A stretch of 64,000 nucleotides of DNA from Streptomyces sp. YIM 121038 (GCF_006088715.1 NZ_CP030771.1:7500001-7564000), one strand, 5' to 3'. Shown: positions 34,044 through 44,382, numbered from the stretch's first letter. The notes: generated by a model not told the origin, from the letters alone. Numbers and translations are program-made.

Positions 34044-36461
34044 GTGGGCGGGACGACGCTGGCGATGAGCGCGGAGCACGACGAACGGGCGGCCACCCGG
34101 CCCCCGGCGGCCGACGCGGCCGAGGAACCACCACCCCCGGAGGACCGGGGGCCGACGCCGCGGGAGTTGAGCCCCGGCCGGGTGCGCATGGTGTTCTTCG
34201 CCCTCATGCTGGCCCTGCTGCTCGCCGCCCTGGAACAGATGATCGTGGCCACCGCGCTGCCGAAGATCGTCGGCGAACTGCACGGCCTGGACCGGATGTC
34301 GTGGGCGATCACCGCGTATCTGCTCACGTCCACCGTGGGCCTGCCCATCTACGGCAAGCTCGGCGACCTCTTCGGACGCAAGGGCGTCTTCCAGTTCGCG
34401 ATCGTCGTCTTCGTGCTCGGCTCCGCGCTCGCGGGCTGGTCGCGGACCATGGACCAGCTCATCGCCTTCCGCGCCCTCCAGGGCGTCGGCGCGGGCGGCC
34501 TGATGATCGGCGTCCAGGCGATCATGGCGGACATCGTGCCCCCACGCGCGCGGGGGCGCTACATGGGCGTGATCGGGGCCGCGTTCGGCCTCGCGTCCGT
34601 AGCGGGTCCGCTGCTCGGCGGGTTCTTCACCGACCACGTCTCCTGGCGCTGGTGCTTCTACTTCAACGTGCCGTTCGGCCTGGTCACCCTCGCCGTCGTC
34701 ACGCTCGTGCTCAAGCTGCCCAAGCCCGCCGCCCGAGGGCGGCTCGACGTGCTCGGCGCGCTGCTGCTCACGGCGGCCTCCACCTGTCTGGTGCTCCTGA
34801 CGAGTTGGGGCGGCACCGAGTACGCGTGGGGCTCGCGCGTCATCCTGGGGCTCGGGGCCGGAGCGGTCGTGGCGAGCGTGCTCTTCCTGGTCGTCGAACG
34901 GTTCGCGGCAGAACCGATCATCCCGCTGCGCCTGTTCCGTGATTCGGTCTTCAACATCACGGGTCTCGTAGGGCTCGTCGTGGGAATCGCCCTCTTCGGA
35001 GCGGCCAGTTATCTGCCCACCTACCTCCAGATGGTCGACGGCGCGAGCGCCACGGAATCCGGTCTCCTCATGCTGCCGATGATGGGCGGCCTCGTCGGCG
35101 CCTCGGTCGTCGCGGGTCAGCTCATCAGCCACACCGGGCACTACCGGATCTACCCCATCATCGGTGGCGTCCTGTCGGTGATCGGCATGTACCTGCTCTC
35201 GCGCCTGGAGGCCGATACGCCCCGGCTGCACTACAGCGTCTGGATGGCCGTCCTCGGCGCCGGCGTCGGCCTCGTCATGCCCGTCCTGGTGCTCGCCGTG
35301 CAGAACGCCGTGCGGCCCGCCGACCTCGGCACCGCCACCAGCGCCAACAACTACTTCCGGCAGATCGGCGGCAGCGTCGGAGCCGCCGTGTTCGGCACGC
35401 TCTTCGCGAACCGGCTCACCGACGCGCTGGCCGACCGGCTGCCCGACACCGCCGGTCTGCCGGATCCCGAATCGATCACCCCGCAGGTCGTCCACGTGAT
35501 GCCCGCCCACCTGCGCGAGGGCTACATCCAGGCGTACGCCGACGCGATGCCCCGGATCTTCCTCTACCTGGTGCCGGTGCTCGTCCTCGGCCTGCTGTTC
35601 GCCTTCTTCCTCAAGGAGACACCCCTGTTGTCCAGTGCCGCGTCCACCCACGCCTCCCTCGCCGAGCCTCCGGTCATCCCCGAGGCCCGCTCCCCGTACG
35701 TCGCCGGTGTGCCCGTCTGCGGCACCGTGCAGCACCCCGACGGCACCGTGGTGCCCCGCGCCGCCCTGACGCTCATCGACGTCGCGGGCCAGCAGATCGG
35801 CCGGGGCGCGAGCGGCGACGACGGGCGGTACGCGCTCGCCACCCCCGGGTCCGGGTCGTTCGTGCTGATCGCGGCGGCGGGCGGGCACCAGCCGCAGGCC
35901 GTCACCGTCACCGTCGGCGAGCGCCCCGTGGAGCTCGACGTCGTGCTCGGCGGCGCCGGGCGGCTCGCCGGGACCGTGCGCACCGCCGACGGCACGCCCG
36001 TACGGGACGCCGCCGTGACCCTCACCGACGTCCGCGGCGACGTCGTCGCCACCGCCCGCAGCGGACGCGAGGGGGGCTATGTGATCACGGAGCTGGTGGC
36101 CGGTGAGTACACCCTCGCCGCGAGCGCTCCCGCGTTCCGCCCCGCGGCCCTGCCCGTCAGCGTGCAGGCCTCCCGGGAGACCCGCCAGGACATCGAGCTC
36201 GCCGGCGGCGCCGTGCTGCGCGGCACCGTGCGGGCAACCGGCGGGCGGCCCGTCGAGGACGCGCGCGTGACGCTCCTGGACGCCGCGGGCAACGTCGTCG
36301 ACACGCTCACCACGGGCGTGGACGGCACGTTCCGGTTCGTCGACCTGTCGTCCGGCGAGTACACGGTGATCGCGGCGGGCTACCCGCCGGTCGCCACGGT
36401 CCTCCAGGTCGCCGGTGGCGGCCGGACGGAGCGGGACCTGCAACTGGGCCACGAGGACTGA
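34044..36461 (+). CDS. DHA2-type MFS exporter with three C-terminal carboxypeptidase-regulatory-like domains
   Basis: 805 aa from GTG 34044 with AGGGGAG six bases upstream (ATG 34065 also possible). Residues about 40-525 form a 14-segment drug:H+ antiporter: [67 protein letters not shown]. From about residue 553 three beta-sandwich repeats of about 82 aa follow, each with a G-T-V start and a GxY or GTF turn ([39 protein letters not shown]). These resemble CarboxypepD_reg/CnaB domains. With 14 segments and an inside N terminus, the tail would be cytoplasmic, an odd place for such domains. Substrate unknown. Confidence 0.9.
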   Translation: MGGTTLAMSAEHDERAATRPPAADAAEEPPPPEDRGPTPRELSPGRVRMVFFALMLALLLAALEQMIVATALPKIVGELHGLDRMSWAITAYLLTSTVGLPIYGKLGDLFGRKGVFQFAIVVFVLGSALAGWSRTMDQLIAFRALQGVGAGGLMIGVQAIMADIVPPRARGRYMGVIGAAFGLASVAGPLLGGFFTDHVSWRWCFYFNVPFGLVTLAVVTLVLKLPKPAARGRLDVLGALLLTAASTCLVLLTSWGGTEYAWGSRVILGLGAGAVVASVLFLVVERFAAEPIIPLRLFRDSVFNITGLVGLVVGIALFGAASYLPTYLQMVDGASATESGLLMLPMMGGLVGASVVAGQLISHTGHYRIYPIIGGVLSVIGMYLLSRLEADTPRLHYSVWMAVLGAGVGLVMPVLVLAVQNAVRPADLGTATSANNYFRQIGGSVGAAVFGTLFANRLTDALADRLPDTAGLPDPESITPQVVHVMPAHLREGYIQAYADAMPRIFLYLVPVLVLGLLFAFFLKETPLLSSAASTHASLAEPPVIPEARSPYVAGVPVCGTVQHPDGTVVPRAALTLIDVAGQQIGRGASGDDGRYALATPGSGSFVLIAAAGGHQPQAVTVTVGERPVELDVVLGGAGRLAGTVRTADGTPVRDAAVTLTDVRGDVVATARSGREGGYVITELVAGEYTLAASAPAFRPAALPVSVQASRETRQDIELAGGAVLRGTVRATGGRPVEDARVTLLDAAGNVVDTLTTGVDGTFRFVDLSSGEYTVIAAGYPPVATVLQVAGGGRTERDLQLGHED

Positions 36462-36641
36462 CCGGAACGACCGGGTCCGACAGGTCGAGCGGGACGGGCG
36501 GCCCGACGGACCGAGAGGACCGGACAGTATGGCTCCCCGCGCGGCCAATTCGCGCAAGGCAGCGCGTGACAACCCGTCCCGGCCGTACGGTGGTTGAGGG
36601 GCGGTGCAGATCTTGCCGTGCCGTGGGAAGGAGCCTTGGCC

Positions 36642-39080
36642 ATGGAGCGTGGGACCCCGGACGGCGGGGCCGTGGCGCACAGCGCCGCGTCCGGCCGCAT
36701 CCCCTTGGCCGTTGTCGTCATCGACGGCGACGGCCTCGTCTCCCACTGGAGCGCCGGCGCGCGCCGTCTGTTCGGCTACGTCAGGGACGACGCGGTGGGC
36801 CGTCCGGCGGGCGACCTGCTGCCCGTCTCCGGCGCGCTGCCGCCGCAGGACGGGACGCGCTACGGAACGTACGACGCCCTGGGGCCCGATCTGGGCAACT
36901 CCTTGGACGGGCACATCTCCTACCCGGCCGCGGGCCGGGCCCGGCTGACGCCGTCGGCGAGCGGCGGCGGGCACGGCGAGCGCGTCGACGTGCTGTGGTG
37001 GGCCTATCCGCTGGTCGGCCCCGGCCCGGAGCGGATGCTCGTGCTCGCCGCGGACGCGGCCCGCCTGGCCCGGGGCGACGACGTGGACCCCGCCCATGTG
37101 GAGCGCATAGCCCCGGGGTTCGCGCTGCACACCGACTTCCCCGGGGCCGACGATCTCGCGGGACGGCTCCCGGACATCCTGCCCAGCATGAGCGTGGCCG
37201 AGAGCGCCCGCATCGTGTCGCAGATCCTGGAACTGGGCTATCCGGTCCTGGAGTTCAGCCAGCACGACCGGGTGCCCGTCACGCCCGACTGGGGCGTGCC
37301 GCGCCGGGCCGAGCGCCAGGCGCGCAAGCAGCGCGCGGCCGAGGCGGCCGCCGCCGGGCTCGCGCCGGGCCCGCAGAGCGCCGACGACGCCGACGACCTG
37401 GAGTACGCGGCGGTCCGCGAGCACCTGGAGTTCCTGAACGAGGTGAGCGCGCGCATCGGCTCCTCGCTCGACCTGGCCCGCACCATCCAGGAGGTCAGCA
37501 AGGCGGTCGTGCCGCGCTTCACCGACGTCGCGGGCACGTATCTGCGCGAGCAGGTCGTCGCGGGCGAGGGCTTCCCCGAAGGCGTCCCGGACGAGACCAC
37601 GCTCTGGCACCGCGTCGCAGTGGAGCACACCGACGAACCGGGCCGCTGGGACGACGTCGTGCCCGTCGGCGAGTCCATGCCGTTCCCCTCGCACACACCG
37701 TTCTTCCAGTGCATGACGTCGGGCGATCCGGTCCTCGTGCCACGCATCACCGAGGAGATGGGCAACGCCATCGCCTCCCAGTTCGAGAAGCGCGACATCC
37801 GCCCGCTCATCAACCACCGCTCGATGCTGGTCGTGCCCCTGAAGGCACGCAACGTGGTGCTCGGCTTCATGATCCTGCTGCGCCACCGGGAGCGGCCCGT
37901 CTTCAACGACATGGACCGCGTGACCGGAGCCGAACTGGCCGCCCGCGCGGGCCTCGTCCTGGACAACGCGCGCATGTACACGTACCAGGAGTCGGTCGCC
38001 GACACCCTCCAGGACAGCATGCTGCCGCACATAGAGTCCCGGATGTCCGGCTGCGACATCGCCACCCGCTATCTGCCGGGCACCCTGCTCGGCCGGGTCG
38101 GCGGCGACTGGTTCGACTCCGTGAAGCTGCCCGGCGCGAGAACGGCGCTCGTCGTCGGCGACGTCATGGGCCACGGTCTGAACTCGGCCGCGATGATGGG
38201 CCAGCTGCGCACCGCCGTGCAGACCATGGCCGCGCTCGACCTGCCGCCCGCCCAGCTCCTGCGGAACCTGGACGACCTGGCGCAGCGACTCGGCGAGCAC
38301 TATCTGGCGACGTGCCTGTACGCGGTGTACGACCCCATCGCGGGCGATCTGCACCTGGCGAACGCGGGCCACATCCCGCCCGTCCTGGTCCGCGCCCGCT
38401 CCGGCCGCAGCGAGCTCCTCGACCTGCCGACCGGGGCGCCCATAGGGGTCGGCGGCGTGCCCTTCGAGTCCGTCCGGGTCCGGGTCGCGCCCGGCGACCG
38501 GCTGCTGATGTGCACCGACGGGCTCGTCGAGGTGCGCGGCGAGGACATAGGCGTCGGCCTCGCCACGCTCGTCGAGTCCGCGGCCCACCCCGCCGCGTCC
38601 ATGGACGCGGCCTGCGACACGATCATCCGCGCGCTCAACACCCGGGGCGGGCGCAAGGACGACGTGGCCCTGCTGATGGCCCGGCTGAACGGCGTCGCCT
38701 CCGAGGACGTCGGGCACTGGCGGCTCGCGGCGGACCCCTCCGAGGTCAGCAGGGCCCGCGAGCTCGTACGCCGCCAACTGCGCGCCTGGGGCCTCGACGA
38801 CCTGGAGGACACCGCGACCCTGCTGGTCAGCGAGCTCGTCACCAACGCCGTACGGCACACCCGCGAGGGCCGCGTCGGGCTGCGCCTGGTCCGCTCCGGC
38901 CGGATCCTGTGCGAGGTCGACGACGAGGACCCGACGCTGCCGACGCTCCTGAACGCCGGGCCGGGCGACGAGTTCGGGCGCGGCCTGCGCATCGTGACGC
39001 GGCTCGCCAAGGAGTGGGGCACGAGCAGCGGCAGCAAGGGCAAGACGGTGTGGTTCGAACTGGAGGCGCCGCGCCGGTAG
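36642..39080 (+). CDS. PAS-GAF-SpoIIE phosphatase-HATPase regulatory protein
   Basis: 812 aa from ATG 36642, preceded by GGAAGGAG; a TTG at 36594 is an unlikely longer start. In order: a PAS domain (about 15-130, IPLAVVVIDGDGLVSHWSAG), a linker, a GAF domain (about 265-445, EFLNEVSARIGSSLDLARTI), a PP2C-type SpoIIE domain (about 455-680) with GGDWFDSV and GDVMGHGLNSAAMM metal sites and FESVRV/LLMCTDGLVE, then an RsbW-like ATPase (about 690-812, LLVSELVTNAVRHT, FGRGLRIVTRLAKEWG). It probably controls a sigma factor or anti-sigma antagonist by combined kinase and phosphatase action. No membrane segment. No sigma or STAS gene is adjacent. Confidence 0.93.
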   Translation: MERGTPDGGAVAHSAASGRIPLAVVVIDGDGLVSHWSAGARRLFGYVRDDAVGRPAGDLLPVSGALPPQDGTRYGTYDALGPDLGNSLDGHISYPAAGRARLTPSASGGGHGERVDVLWWAYPLVGPGPERMLVLAADAARLARGDDVDPAHVERIAPGFALHTDFPGADDLAGRLPDILPSMSVAESARIVSQILELGYPVLEFSQHDRVPVTPDWGVPRRAERQARKQRAAEAAAAGLAPGPQSADDADDLEYAAVREHLEFLNEVSARIGSSLDLARTIQEVSKAVVPRFTDVAGTYLREQVVAGEGFPEGVPDETTLWHRVAVEHTDEPGRWDDVVPVGESMPFPSHTPFFQCMTSGDPVLVPRITEEMGNAIASQFEKRDIRPLINHRSMLVVPLKARNVVLGFMILLRHRERPVFNDMDRVTGAELAARAGLVLDNARMYTYQESVADTLQDSMLPHIESRMSGCDIATRYLPGTLLGRVGGDWFDSVKLPGARTALVVGDVMGHGLNSAAMMGQLRTAVQTMAALDLPPAQLLRNLDDLAQRLGEHYLATCLYAVYDPIAGDLHLANAGHIPPVLVRARSGRSELLDLPTGAPIGVGGVPFESVRVRVAPGDRLLMCTDGLVEVRGEDIGVGLATLVESAAHPAASMDAACDTIIRALNTRGGRKDDVALLMARLNGVASEDVGHWRLAADPSEVSRARELVRRQLRAWGLDDLEDTATLLVSELVTNAVRHTREGRVGLRLVRSGRILCEVDDEDPTLPTLLNAGPGDEFGRGLRIVTRLAKEWGTSSGSKGKTVWFELEAPRR

Positions 39081-39111
39081 ATCGAGCCGCGCCGGTGGGC
39101 CGGGCCGTGCC

Positions 39112-39147
39112 GGTGGACTGATCCGGGGCGGTGGACCGATCCGGGGC
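39112..39147 (+). repeat. 18-bp tandem repeat after the SpoIIE-type gene
   Basis: 39112-39129 and 39130-39147 are adjacent copies that differ at one base. They lie in the 251-bp gap before the methyltransferase gene, which has no other gene that I can support. Confidence 0.7.
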
Positions 39148-39331
39148 GTGTGCCGCGTGCTGCGCCCCGTCACGCGCGCCGGTACGCGGGCACACGCCCG
39201 GGGAACGCGTATCGAAAGCGCCGTGAAGGTGCGCGCGTGTGGCTTGTCGAGCGCCCCCCTGAGCGGTAGACCGATCTTGTCGTCGCTTTCGGCGGCACCG
39301 GTCACACCCGTCACACCCTGGGGAGCTGGGC

Positions 39332-40087
39332 ATGAGCGTCACGAGTCGGTACCGGGAGGCGTGGGAGGGCTTCTGGAGCGAGGCACCCGAGGACGAGGGT
39401 GCCGTCTTCTGGGACGCGGAACCCGCCCTGACCGTGGGCCTCCACCTGGCCCTGTTCGAGCCGCACGTGGCCGCGCCCGGCCTGCCGGTCGTCGACGTCG
39501 GCTGCGGCAACGGCACCCAGACCCGCTTCCTCGCCGACCGCTTCCCGCGCGTCCTCGGCCTCGACCTGGCGGCCGCCGCGATCGAACACGCCCGGCGCGC
39601 GGACCCCGCGGGACAGGCCGAGTACCGCCAGCTCGACGCGGCGGAGAAGAGCACGGCCGAGCAACTGCACGCGGAACTCGGCGACGTGAACGTGTACGTG
39701 CGGGGCGTCCTCCACCAGTGCGAGCCCGCCGACCGCGGGCCCTTGGCCGAGTCCCTCGCGACGCTCATCGGCGAGCGCGGCCGGGTCTTCGTCGTCGAGC
39801 TGGCCGAGGCCGCGGGGCCGGTGCTGGCCGGCCTCGCCCGGAGCGCGGACGGCCCGCCGCCCAAGCTGGCACCGATCTTCGCCCATGGGCTCACCCCCGC
39901 CGAGGTCGCCGACGCGGAACTCCTCGACCACGTCCACGCGGCGCGCCTGACCATCCTCGCCAGCGGGGAAATCCCCCTGACCACGACCGAATTCACCTCC
40001 GACGGCACCCGCATCGAGCTGCCGTCCACCTGGCTGGTTGCGGGCCGCACCGACCTTTCCACAGGCACCAGTGGTCTGAACCAGTGA
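39332..40087 (+). CDS. Class I SAM-dependent methyltransferase
   Basis: 251 aa from ATG 39332 with GGGGAG upstream. SAM-binding motif I is clear, LPVVDVGCGNGTQTRFLADR (about residues 50-69), followed by VLGLDLAAAAIEHARR (acidic loop) and the motif GRVFVVELAEA. The C-terminal part is not diagnostic. Substrate cannot be stated; no biosynthetic partner lies nearby. The gene ends 54 bp before the peptidase operon, and DnaA-box-like sequences occur at its 3' end and just after. Confidence 0.83.
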   Translation: MSVTSRYREAWEGFWSEAPEDEGAVFWDAEPALTVGLHLALFEPHVAAPGLPVVDVGCGNGTQTRFLADRFPRVLGLDLAAAAIEHARRADPAGQAEYRQLDAAEKSTAEQLHAELGDVNVYVRGVLHQCEPADRGPLAESLATLIGERGRVFVVELAEAAGPVLAGLARSADGPPPKLAPIFAHGLTPAEVADAELLDHVHAARLTILASGEIPLTTTEFTSDGTRIELPSTWLVAGRTDLSTGTSGLNQ

Positions 40088-40127
40088 GACTTATCCACAG
40101 GCCTGGCACGGGGTCGGCGCGACCGCG

Positions 40128-40133
40128 TACGGT
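40128..40133 (+). promoter_or_regulatory. Candidate -10 box (TACGGT) of the peptidase operon
   Basis: TACGGT ends eight bases before ATG 40142, and there is no strong SD, so the operon's first gene is probably leaderless. Confidence 0.45.
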
Positions 40134-40141
40134 TTCGAGGC

Positions 40142-40984
40142 ATGAAGATCCTCATCAGCGCCGACATGGAGGGCGCCACAGGTGTGACCTGGCCGGCTGA
40201 CGTGCTGCCGGGTACGCCGCAGTGGGAGCGGTGCCGGTCGATGTTCACCTCGGACGTGAACGCGGCGGTGCTCGGCTTCTTCGACGGCGGCGCCGACGAG
40301 GTGCTCGTCAACGAGGCGCACTGGACCATGCGCAACCTCCTGCTCGAAGAGCTGGACGAGCGCGCGCAGATGCTCACCGGCCGCCACAAGGCGCTCTCCA
40401 TGGTCGAGGGCGTGCAGCACGGCGGCAGCCAGGCCGTCGATGGCATCGCCTTCATCGGCTACCACGCGGGCGCAGGCATGGAGGGCGTCCTCGCGCACAC
40501 CTATCTCGCCAACCAGATCACCGGTGTGTGGATCAACGGCGTCCGCGCCAGCGAAGGCCTGCTGAACGCGCACGTGGTGGCCGAGTTCGGCGTCCCCGTG
40601 GTGCTCGTCACCGGCGACGACCTGGCCTGTGAGGACGCCCTCGGCTATGCGCCCGGCGCGCTGAAGGTCGCCGTCAAGGACCACGTGTCGCGGTACGCGG
40701 CGGTGTGCCGCACCCCCGCCCGCACGGCCGCCGACATCCGCGCCGCCGCGAAGGAGGCGGCGGCGCTCGCCGTGCGGCACGAGCCGGTGGTGGGCGGCCC
40801 GTTCACCGTGGAGGTCGAGTTCGACGCCGAGCACCTGTCGATGGCCGCGACGGTGGTTCCCGGGGTCCGGCGCGTGGCGGAGCGGAAGGTCGCGTACACG
40901 AGCGAGACCATGTACGAAGGCATTCGCACGTTCAAGGCGGTCACCACGATCGCCTCCGCCGCGGTGGAGGAACAGTATGGCTGA
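40142..40984 (+). CDS. M55-family D-aminopeptidase (DppA type)
   Basis: 280 aa. The family starts at the very N terminus: MKILISADMEGATGVTW holds the first metal Asp/Glu pair (residues 8 and 10). NEAHWTMRNLL carries the next ligand His and IAFIGYHAGAG the following one; HVVAEFGVPVVLVTGDD and VAVKDHVSRYAA match DppA. DppA is a decameric zinc peptidase that cuts D-Ala-D-Ala and D-Ala-Gly-Gly, so the substrate is likely a D-amino-acid peptide from cell wall. It is the first of four peptidase genes; its last 8 bases overlap the M20 gene. Confidence 0.9.
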   Translation: MKILISADMEGATGVTWPADVLPGTPQWERCRSMFTSDVNAAVLGFFDGGADEVLVNEAHWTMRNLLLEELDERAQMLTGRHKALSMVEGVQHGGSQAVDGIAFIGYHAGAGMEGVLAHTYLANQITGVWINGVRASEGLLNAHVVAEFGVPVVLVTGDDLACEDALGYAPGALKVAVKDHVSRYAAVCRTPARTAADIRAAAKEAAALAVRHEPVVGGPFTVEVEFDAEHLSMAATVVPGVRRVAERKVAYTSETMYEGIRTFKAVTTIASAAVEEQYG

Positions 40985-42302
40985 GCAGGTGGACTCATCG
41001 GCACTGGACGAGGTCGTCCGGTTCACCTCCGATCTCATCCGCATCGACACCACCAACAGTGGGGACGGCGAGTGCCGCGAGCGCCCCGCCGCGGAGTACG
41101 CCGCGGCACTGCTCGCCGAGACCGGCCTGGAGCCCACGCTCCTGGAACGCACCCCCGGCCGGACGAACGTGGTCGCCCGCATCGAGGGCACGGACCCGGG
41201 CGCCGACGCCCTGCTGGTCCACGGCCACCTCGACGTCGTGCCCGCCGAGGCCGCCGACTGGAGCGTGCCCCCGTTCTCCGGCGAGATCCGCGACGGCGTC
41301 GTGTGGGGCCGGGGCGCCATCGACATGAAGAACATGGACGCGATGATCCTGGCCGTGGTGCGCGGCTGGGCGCGCGCCGGAGTGCGGCCCCGGCGCGACA
41401 TCGTGATCGCGTTCACCGCCGACGAGGAGGCCAGCGCCCGCGACGGCTCCGGCTTCCTCGCCGACGAGCACCCCGGGCTCTTCGAGGGCTGCACCGAGGG
41501 GATCAGCGAGTCCGGCGCGTTCACCTTCCACGACGGGCGGGGCAATCAGCTGTATCCGATCGCCGCGGGGGAGCGCGGGACCGGCTGGCTCAAGCTCACC
41601 GCGCGCGGCACCGCGGGCCACGGCTCCAAGGTCAACAAGGAGAACGCGGTCAGCAGGCTCGCCGCCGCCATCCACCGCATCGGGGAGTACCGCTGGCCGG
41701 TGCGGCTGACCCCCACCGTGCGGGCGGCCCTGGTGGAGCTGGCCGGGATCTACGGCCTGGAGGCCGACCCGGACGCCCCGGGCTTCGACGTCGACGCCTT
41801 CATTGAGAAGCTCGGCCCGACCGCGGCCCTGGTCGAGCCCACGGTCCGCAACAGCGCCAACCCCACGATGCTCCGCTCCGGTTACAAGGTGAACGTGGTC
41901 CCGGGCGAGGCGACCGCCTATGTGGACGGCAGATTCGTGCCCGGCGGCGAGGAAGAGTTCCGCACCACCCTTGACCGGCTCACGGGACCGGACGTCGACT
42001 GGGAGTTCCACCACCGGGAGGTGGCGCTGCAGGCGCCGGTGGACACGCCCACGTTCGCCAAGATGCGCGCGGCCGTGGCCGAGTTCGCCCCCGAGGGCCG
42101 CGTCATGCCGTACTGCATGTCGGGCGGCACGGACGCCAAGCAGTTCTCGCGGCTCGGCATCCGGGGCTACGGCTTCTCGCCCCTGCGGACGCCGGAAGGC
42201 TTCGACTACCAGGCGCTCTTCCACGGAGTGGACGAACGGGTGCCGGTCGAGGCACTGCACTTCGGCACGCGGGTACTGGACCGGTATCTGCGGACGGCCT
42301 GA
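40977..42302 (+). CDS. M20-family metallopeptidase
   Basis: 441 aa from ATG 40977, which overlaps the previous gene by 8 bp. M20 metal and catalytic motifs are in place: LLVHGHLDVVPAEAADWSV (His, then Asp), VVWGRGAIDMKNMDAMI (bridging Asp), FTADEEASARDGSGFL (catalytic Glu-Glu) and a final FHGVDERVPVEAL. The lid domain spans about 195-330. M20 enzymes trim dipeptides, acetylated amino acids or D-peptides. In this operon it may finish peptides released by the M55 and S9 enzymes. Cytosolic. Confidence 0.92.
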   Translation: MAEQVDSSALDEVVRFTSDLIRIDTTNSGDGECRERPAAEYAAALLAETGLEPTLLERTPGRTNVVARIEGTDPGADALLVHGHLDVVPAEAADWSVPPFSGEIRDGVVWGRGAIDMKNMDAMILAVVRGWARAGVRPRRDIVIAFTADEEASARDGSGFLADEHPGLFEGCTEGISESGAFTFHDGRGNQLYPIAAGERGTGWLKLTARGTAGHGSKVNKENAVSRLAAAIHRIGEYRWPVRLTPTVRAALVELAGIYGLEADPDAPGFDVDAFIEKLGPTAALVEPTVRNSANPTMLRSGYKVNVVPGEATAYVDGRFVPGGEEEFRTTLDRLTGPDVDWEFHHREVALQAPVDTPTFAKMRAAVAEFAPEGRVMPYCMSGGTDAKQFSRLGIRGYGFSPLRTPEGFDYQALFHGVDERVPVEALHFGTRVLDRYLRTA

Positions 42303-42390
42303 CCGGCCGACGGCCCGCTCGGCGGGCCGATGGGCCGATGGACCACGTGACGGACCAATGGGGGAACGGACTATGGGGGAGATGATCGAC

Positions 42391-44382
42391 ATGGCGCAGA
42401 CCAAGCCGTACGGCTCGTGGCGGTCCCCGATCGACGCCGGGCTCGCCGCGGCGCACGACGGCCGCCCCGCCTTCGCGGGCTTCGTCGGCGGCGAGGCGTG
42501 GTGGACGGAGCCGCGCCCGCTGGAGGGCGGTCGGCGCGCGCTGCTGCGCCGCCGCCCCGACGGCCACGAGGAGTCGGTGCTGCCCGCCCCGTGGAACGTC
42601 CGCAGCCGGGTCATGGAGTACGGCGGCCTGCCCTGGACCGGCGTCGAGCGCCCCGGGGATCCGCGCGGCCCGCTCATCGTGTTCGCGCACTTCGCCGACC
42701 AGCGCCTGTACGCCTACGAGCCGGACGCCCCCGGCGCGGAACCAAGACCCCTGACCCCGGTGTCGGACGTGGGCGGCGGGCTGCGCTGGGCGGACCCGCG
42801 GATCCACCTCGACCGGGGCGAGGCGTGGTGCGTCCTGGAGGAGTTCACCGGCGAGGGGCAGACCGACGTGCGGCGCGTGCTCGCCGCCGTGCCCCTGGAC
42901 GGCTCGGCCGCGGGGGACCGGGCCGCGGTGCGGGAGCTGTCCGACGGACGCCACCGGTTCGTCACCGGGCCGCGCCTGGCACCGGACGGCACGCACGTCG
43001 CCTGGCTCGCCTGGGACCACCCCCGGATGCCCTGGGACGGCACGGAGCTGATGGTCGCCGAGGTCGCCGCGGACGGCACCTTCGCCGCCGCGCGCCGGTT
43101 CGCGGGCGGACCGCAGGAGTCGATCGCGCAGGCCGAGTGGGCGCCGGACGGACGGCTGCTGTTCGCGAGCGACCGCACGGGCTGGTGGAATCTGTACCGC
43201 GCTCCGCTCGACGGCGCCCCCGTCGCGCTGTGCCCGCGCGAGGAGGAGTTCGGCGGACCGCTGTGGCAGCTCGGCCTCAGCTGGTTCGCGCCGCTGGACA
43301 GCGGTCTGATCGCCGTCGTGCACGGCACGGGTGCGACCGCGCTCGGCGTGCTCGACCCGGAGACCGGCGAGGTCGTCGACGCGGCCGGGCCCTGGACGGA
43401 GTGGTCGGCCTCCGTCGCCGTCAGCGGCACCCGTGTCATCGGCGTCGCCGCGAGCCCGCGCAGCGCCTACGAGGTGGTGGAGCTGGACAACCGCACCGGC
43501 CGCGCCCGCGTCATCGGCGCGCCGCACGACGACCCGGTGGACCCCACGTACTACCCCGAGCCGCAGATCCGCACCTTCCTCGGGCCCGACGGCCGGGAGA
43601 TCCACGCGCACGTGTACCCGCCGCACCACCCGGGTCATCTCGCGCCCGACGACGAGCTGCCGCCGTACGTGGTGTGGGCGCACGGGGGGCCCACCTCGCG
43701 CGCCCCGCTCGTCCTGGACCTGGTGATCGCGTACTTCACCTCGCGCGGCATCGGCGTCGCCGAGGTCAACTACGGCGGTTCCACGGGCTACGGCCGGGAG
43801 TACCGCAACCGCCTGCGCGAGCAGTGGGGCGTCGTCGACGTCGAGGACTGCGCCGCCGTCGCGCTCGCGCTCGCCGACGAGGGCACCGCTGACCGCGCGC
43901 GCCTCGCGATCCGCGGCGGCAGCGCGGGCGGCTGGACCACGGCGAGCTCCCTGACGACGACGGACGTGTACGCCTGCGGCACGATCATCTACCCCGTCCT
44001 CGACCTCACCTCCTGGAGCGACGGGGAGACCCACGACTTCGAGTCGCGCTATCTGGACACGCTCATCGGCCCGCCCGACGAGGTGCCCGGCCGGTACGAG
44101 GAGCGCTCGCCCACGCGCCACGCCGACCGGGTCACCGCGCCGTTCCTGCTGCTCCAGGGCCTGGACGACGTGATCTGTCCGCCCGCGCAGTGCGAGCGGT
44201 TCCTGGCGCGGATGGAGGGGCGCGGGGTGCCGCACGCGTACCTCGCCTTCGAGGGCGAGGGGCACGGCTTCCGGCGGGCCGACACCATGGTCCGGGCCCT
44301 GGAGGCCGAGCTGTCGCTGTACGCGCAGGTGTTCCGGATCGACCCGGCGGGCGGTCTGCCGACGCTGGAGCTGTCCAAGTGA
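42391..44382 (+). CDS. Prolyl-oligopeptidase-family (S9) serine peptidase
   Basis: 663 aa from ATG 42391, with GGGGGAG nine bases upstream; in-frame ATGs at 42373 and 42382 are alternatives. Residues to about 400 form a beta-propeller, with repeated WAPDGRLLFASDRTGWWNL-type blades. The hydrolase domain has YVVWAHGGPTSRAP, the nucleophile elbow IRGGSAGGWTTASSL, LLLQGLDDVICPP (Asp) and FEGEGHGFRRADT (His). S9C-type enzymes are cytosolic aminopeptidases for oligopeptides or acyl-peptides. The following LD-carboxypeptidase gene overlaps its stop (GTGA). Confidence 0.92.
   Translation: MAQTKPYGSWRSPIDAGLAAAHDGRPAFAGFVGGEAWWTEPRPLEGGRRALLRRRPDGHEESVLPAPWNVRSRVMEYGGLPWTGVERPGDPRGPLIVFAHFADQRLYAYEPDAPGAEPRPLTPVSDVGGGLRWADPRIHLDRGEAWCVLEEFTGEGQTDVRRVLAAVPLDGSAAGDRAAVRELSDGRHRFVTGPRLAPDGTHVAWLAWDHPRMPWDGTELMVAEVAADGTFAAARRFAGGPQESIAQAEWAPDGRLLFASDRTGWWNLYRAPLDGAPVALCPREEEFGGPLWQLGLSWFAPLDSGLIAVVHGTGATALGVLDPETGEVVDAAGPWTEWSASVAVSGTRVIGVAASPRSAYEVVELDNRTGRARVIGAPHDDPVDPTYYPEPQIRTFLGPDGREIHAHVYPPHHPGHLAPDDELPPYVVWAHGGPTSRAPLVLDLVIAYFTSRGIGVAEVNYGGSTGYGREYRNRLREQWGVVDVEDCAAVALALADEGTADRARLAIRGGSAGGWTTASSLTTTDVYACGTIIYPVLDLTSWSDGETHDFESRYLDTLIGPPDEVPGRYEERSPTRHADRVTAPFLLLQGLDDVICPPAQCERFLARMEGRGVPHAYLAFEGEGHGFRRADTMVRALEAELSLYAQVFRIDPAGGLPTLELSK

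Noticed and set aside
33168..39314. A continuous minus-strand open frame of about 2048 codons
   Set aside because: It lies opposite the SRPBCC, MFS and SpoIIE-type genes. Its Asp/Arg/His/Gly-rich composition has no domain and is the usual antisense effect of very high third-position G+C.
40056..40099. Replication origin suggested by DnaA-like boxes
   Set aside because: Only two boxes, no dnaA/dnaN genes, no A/T-rich unwinding region; chromosomal oriC in Streptomyces has many boxes.
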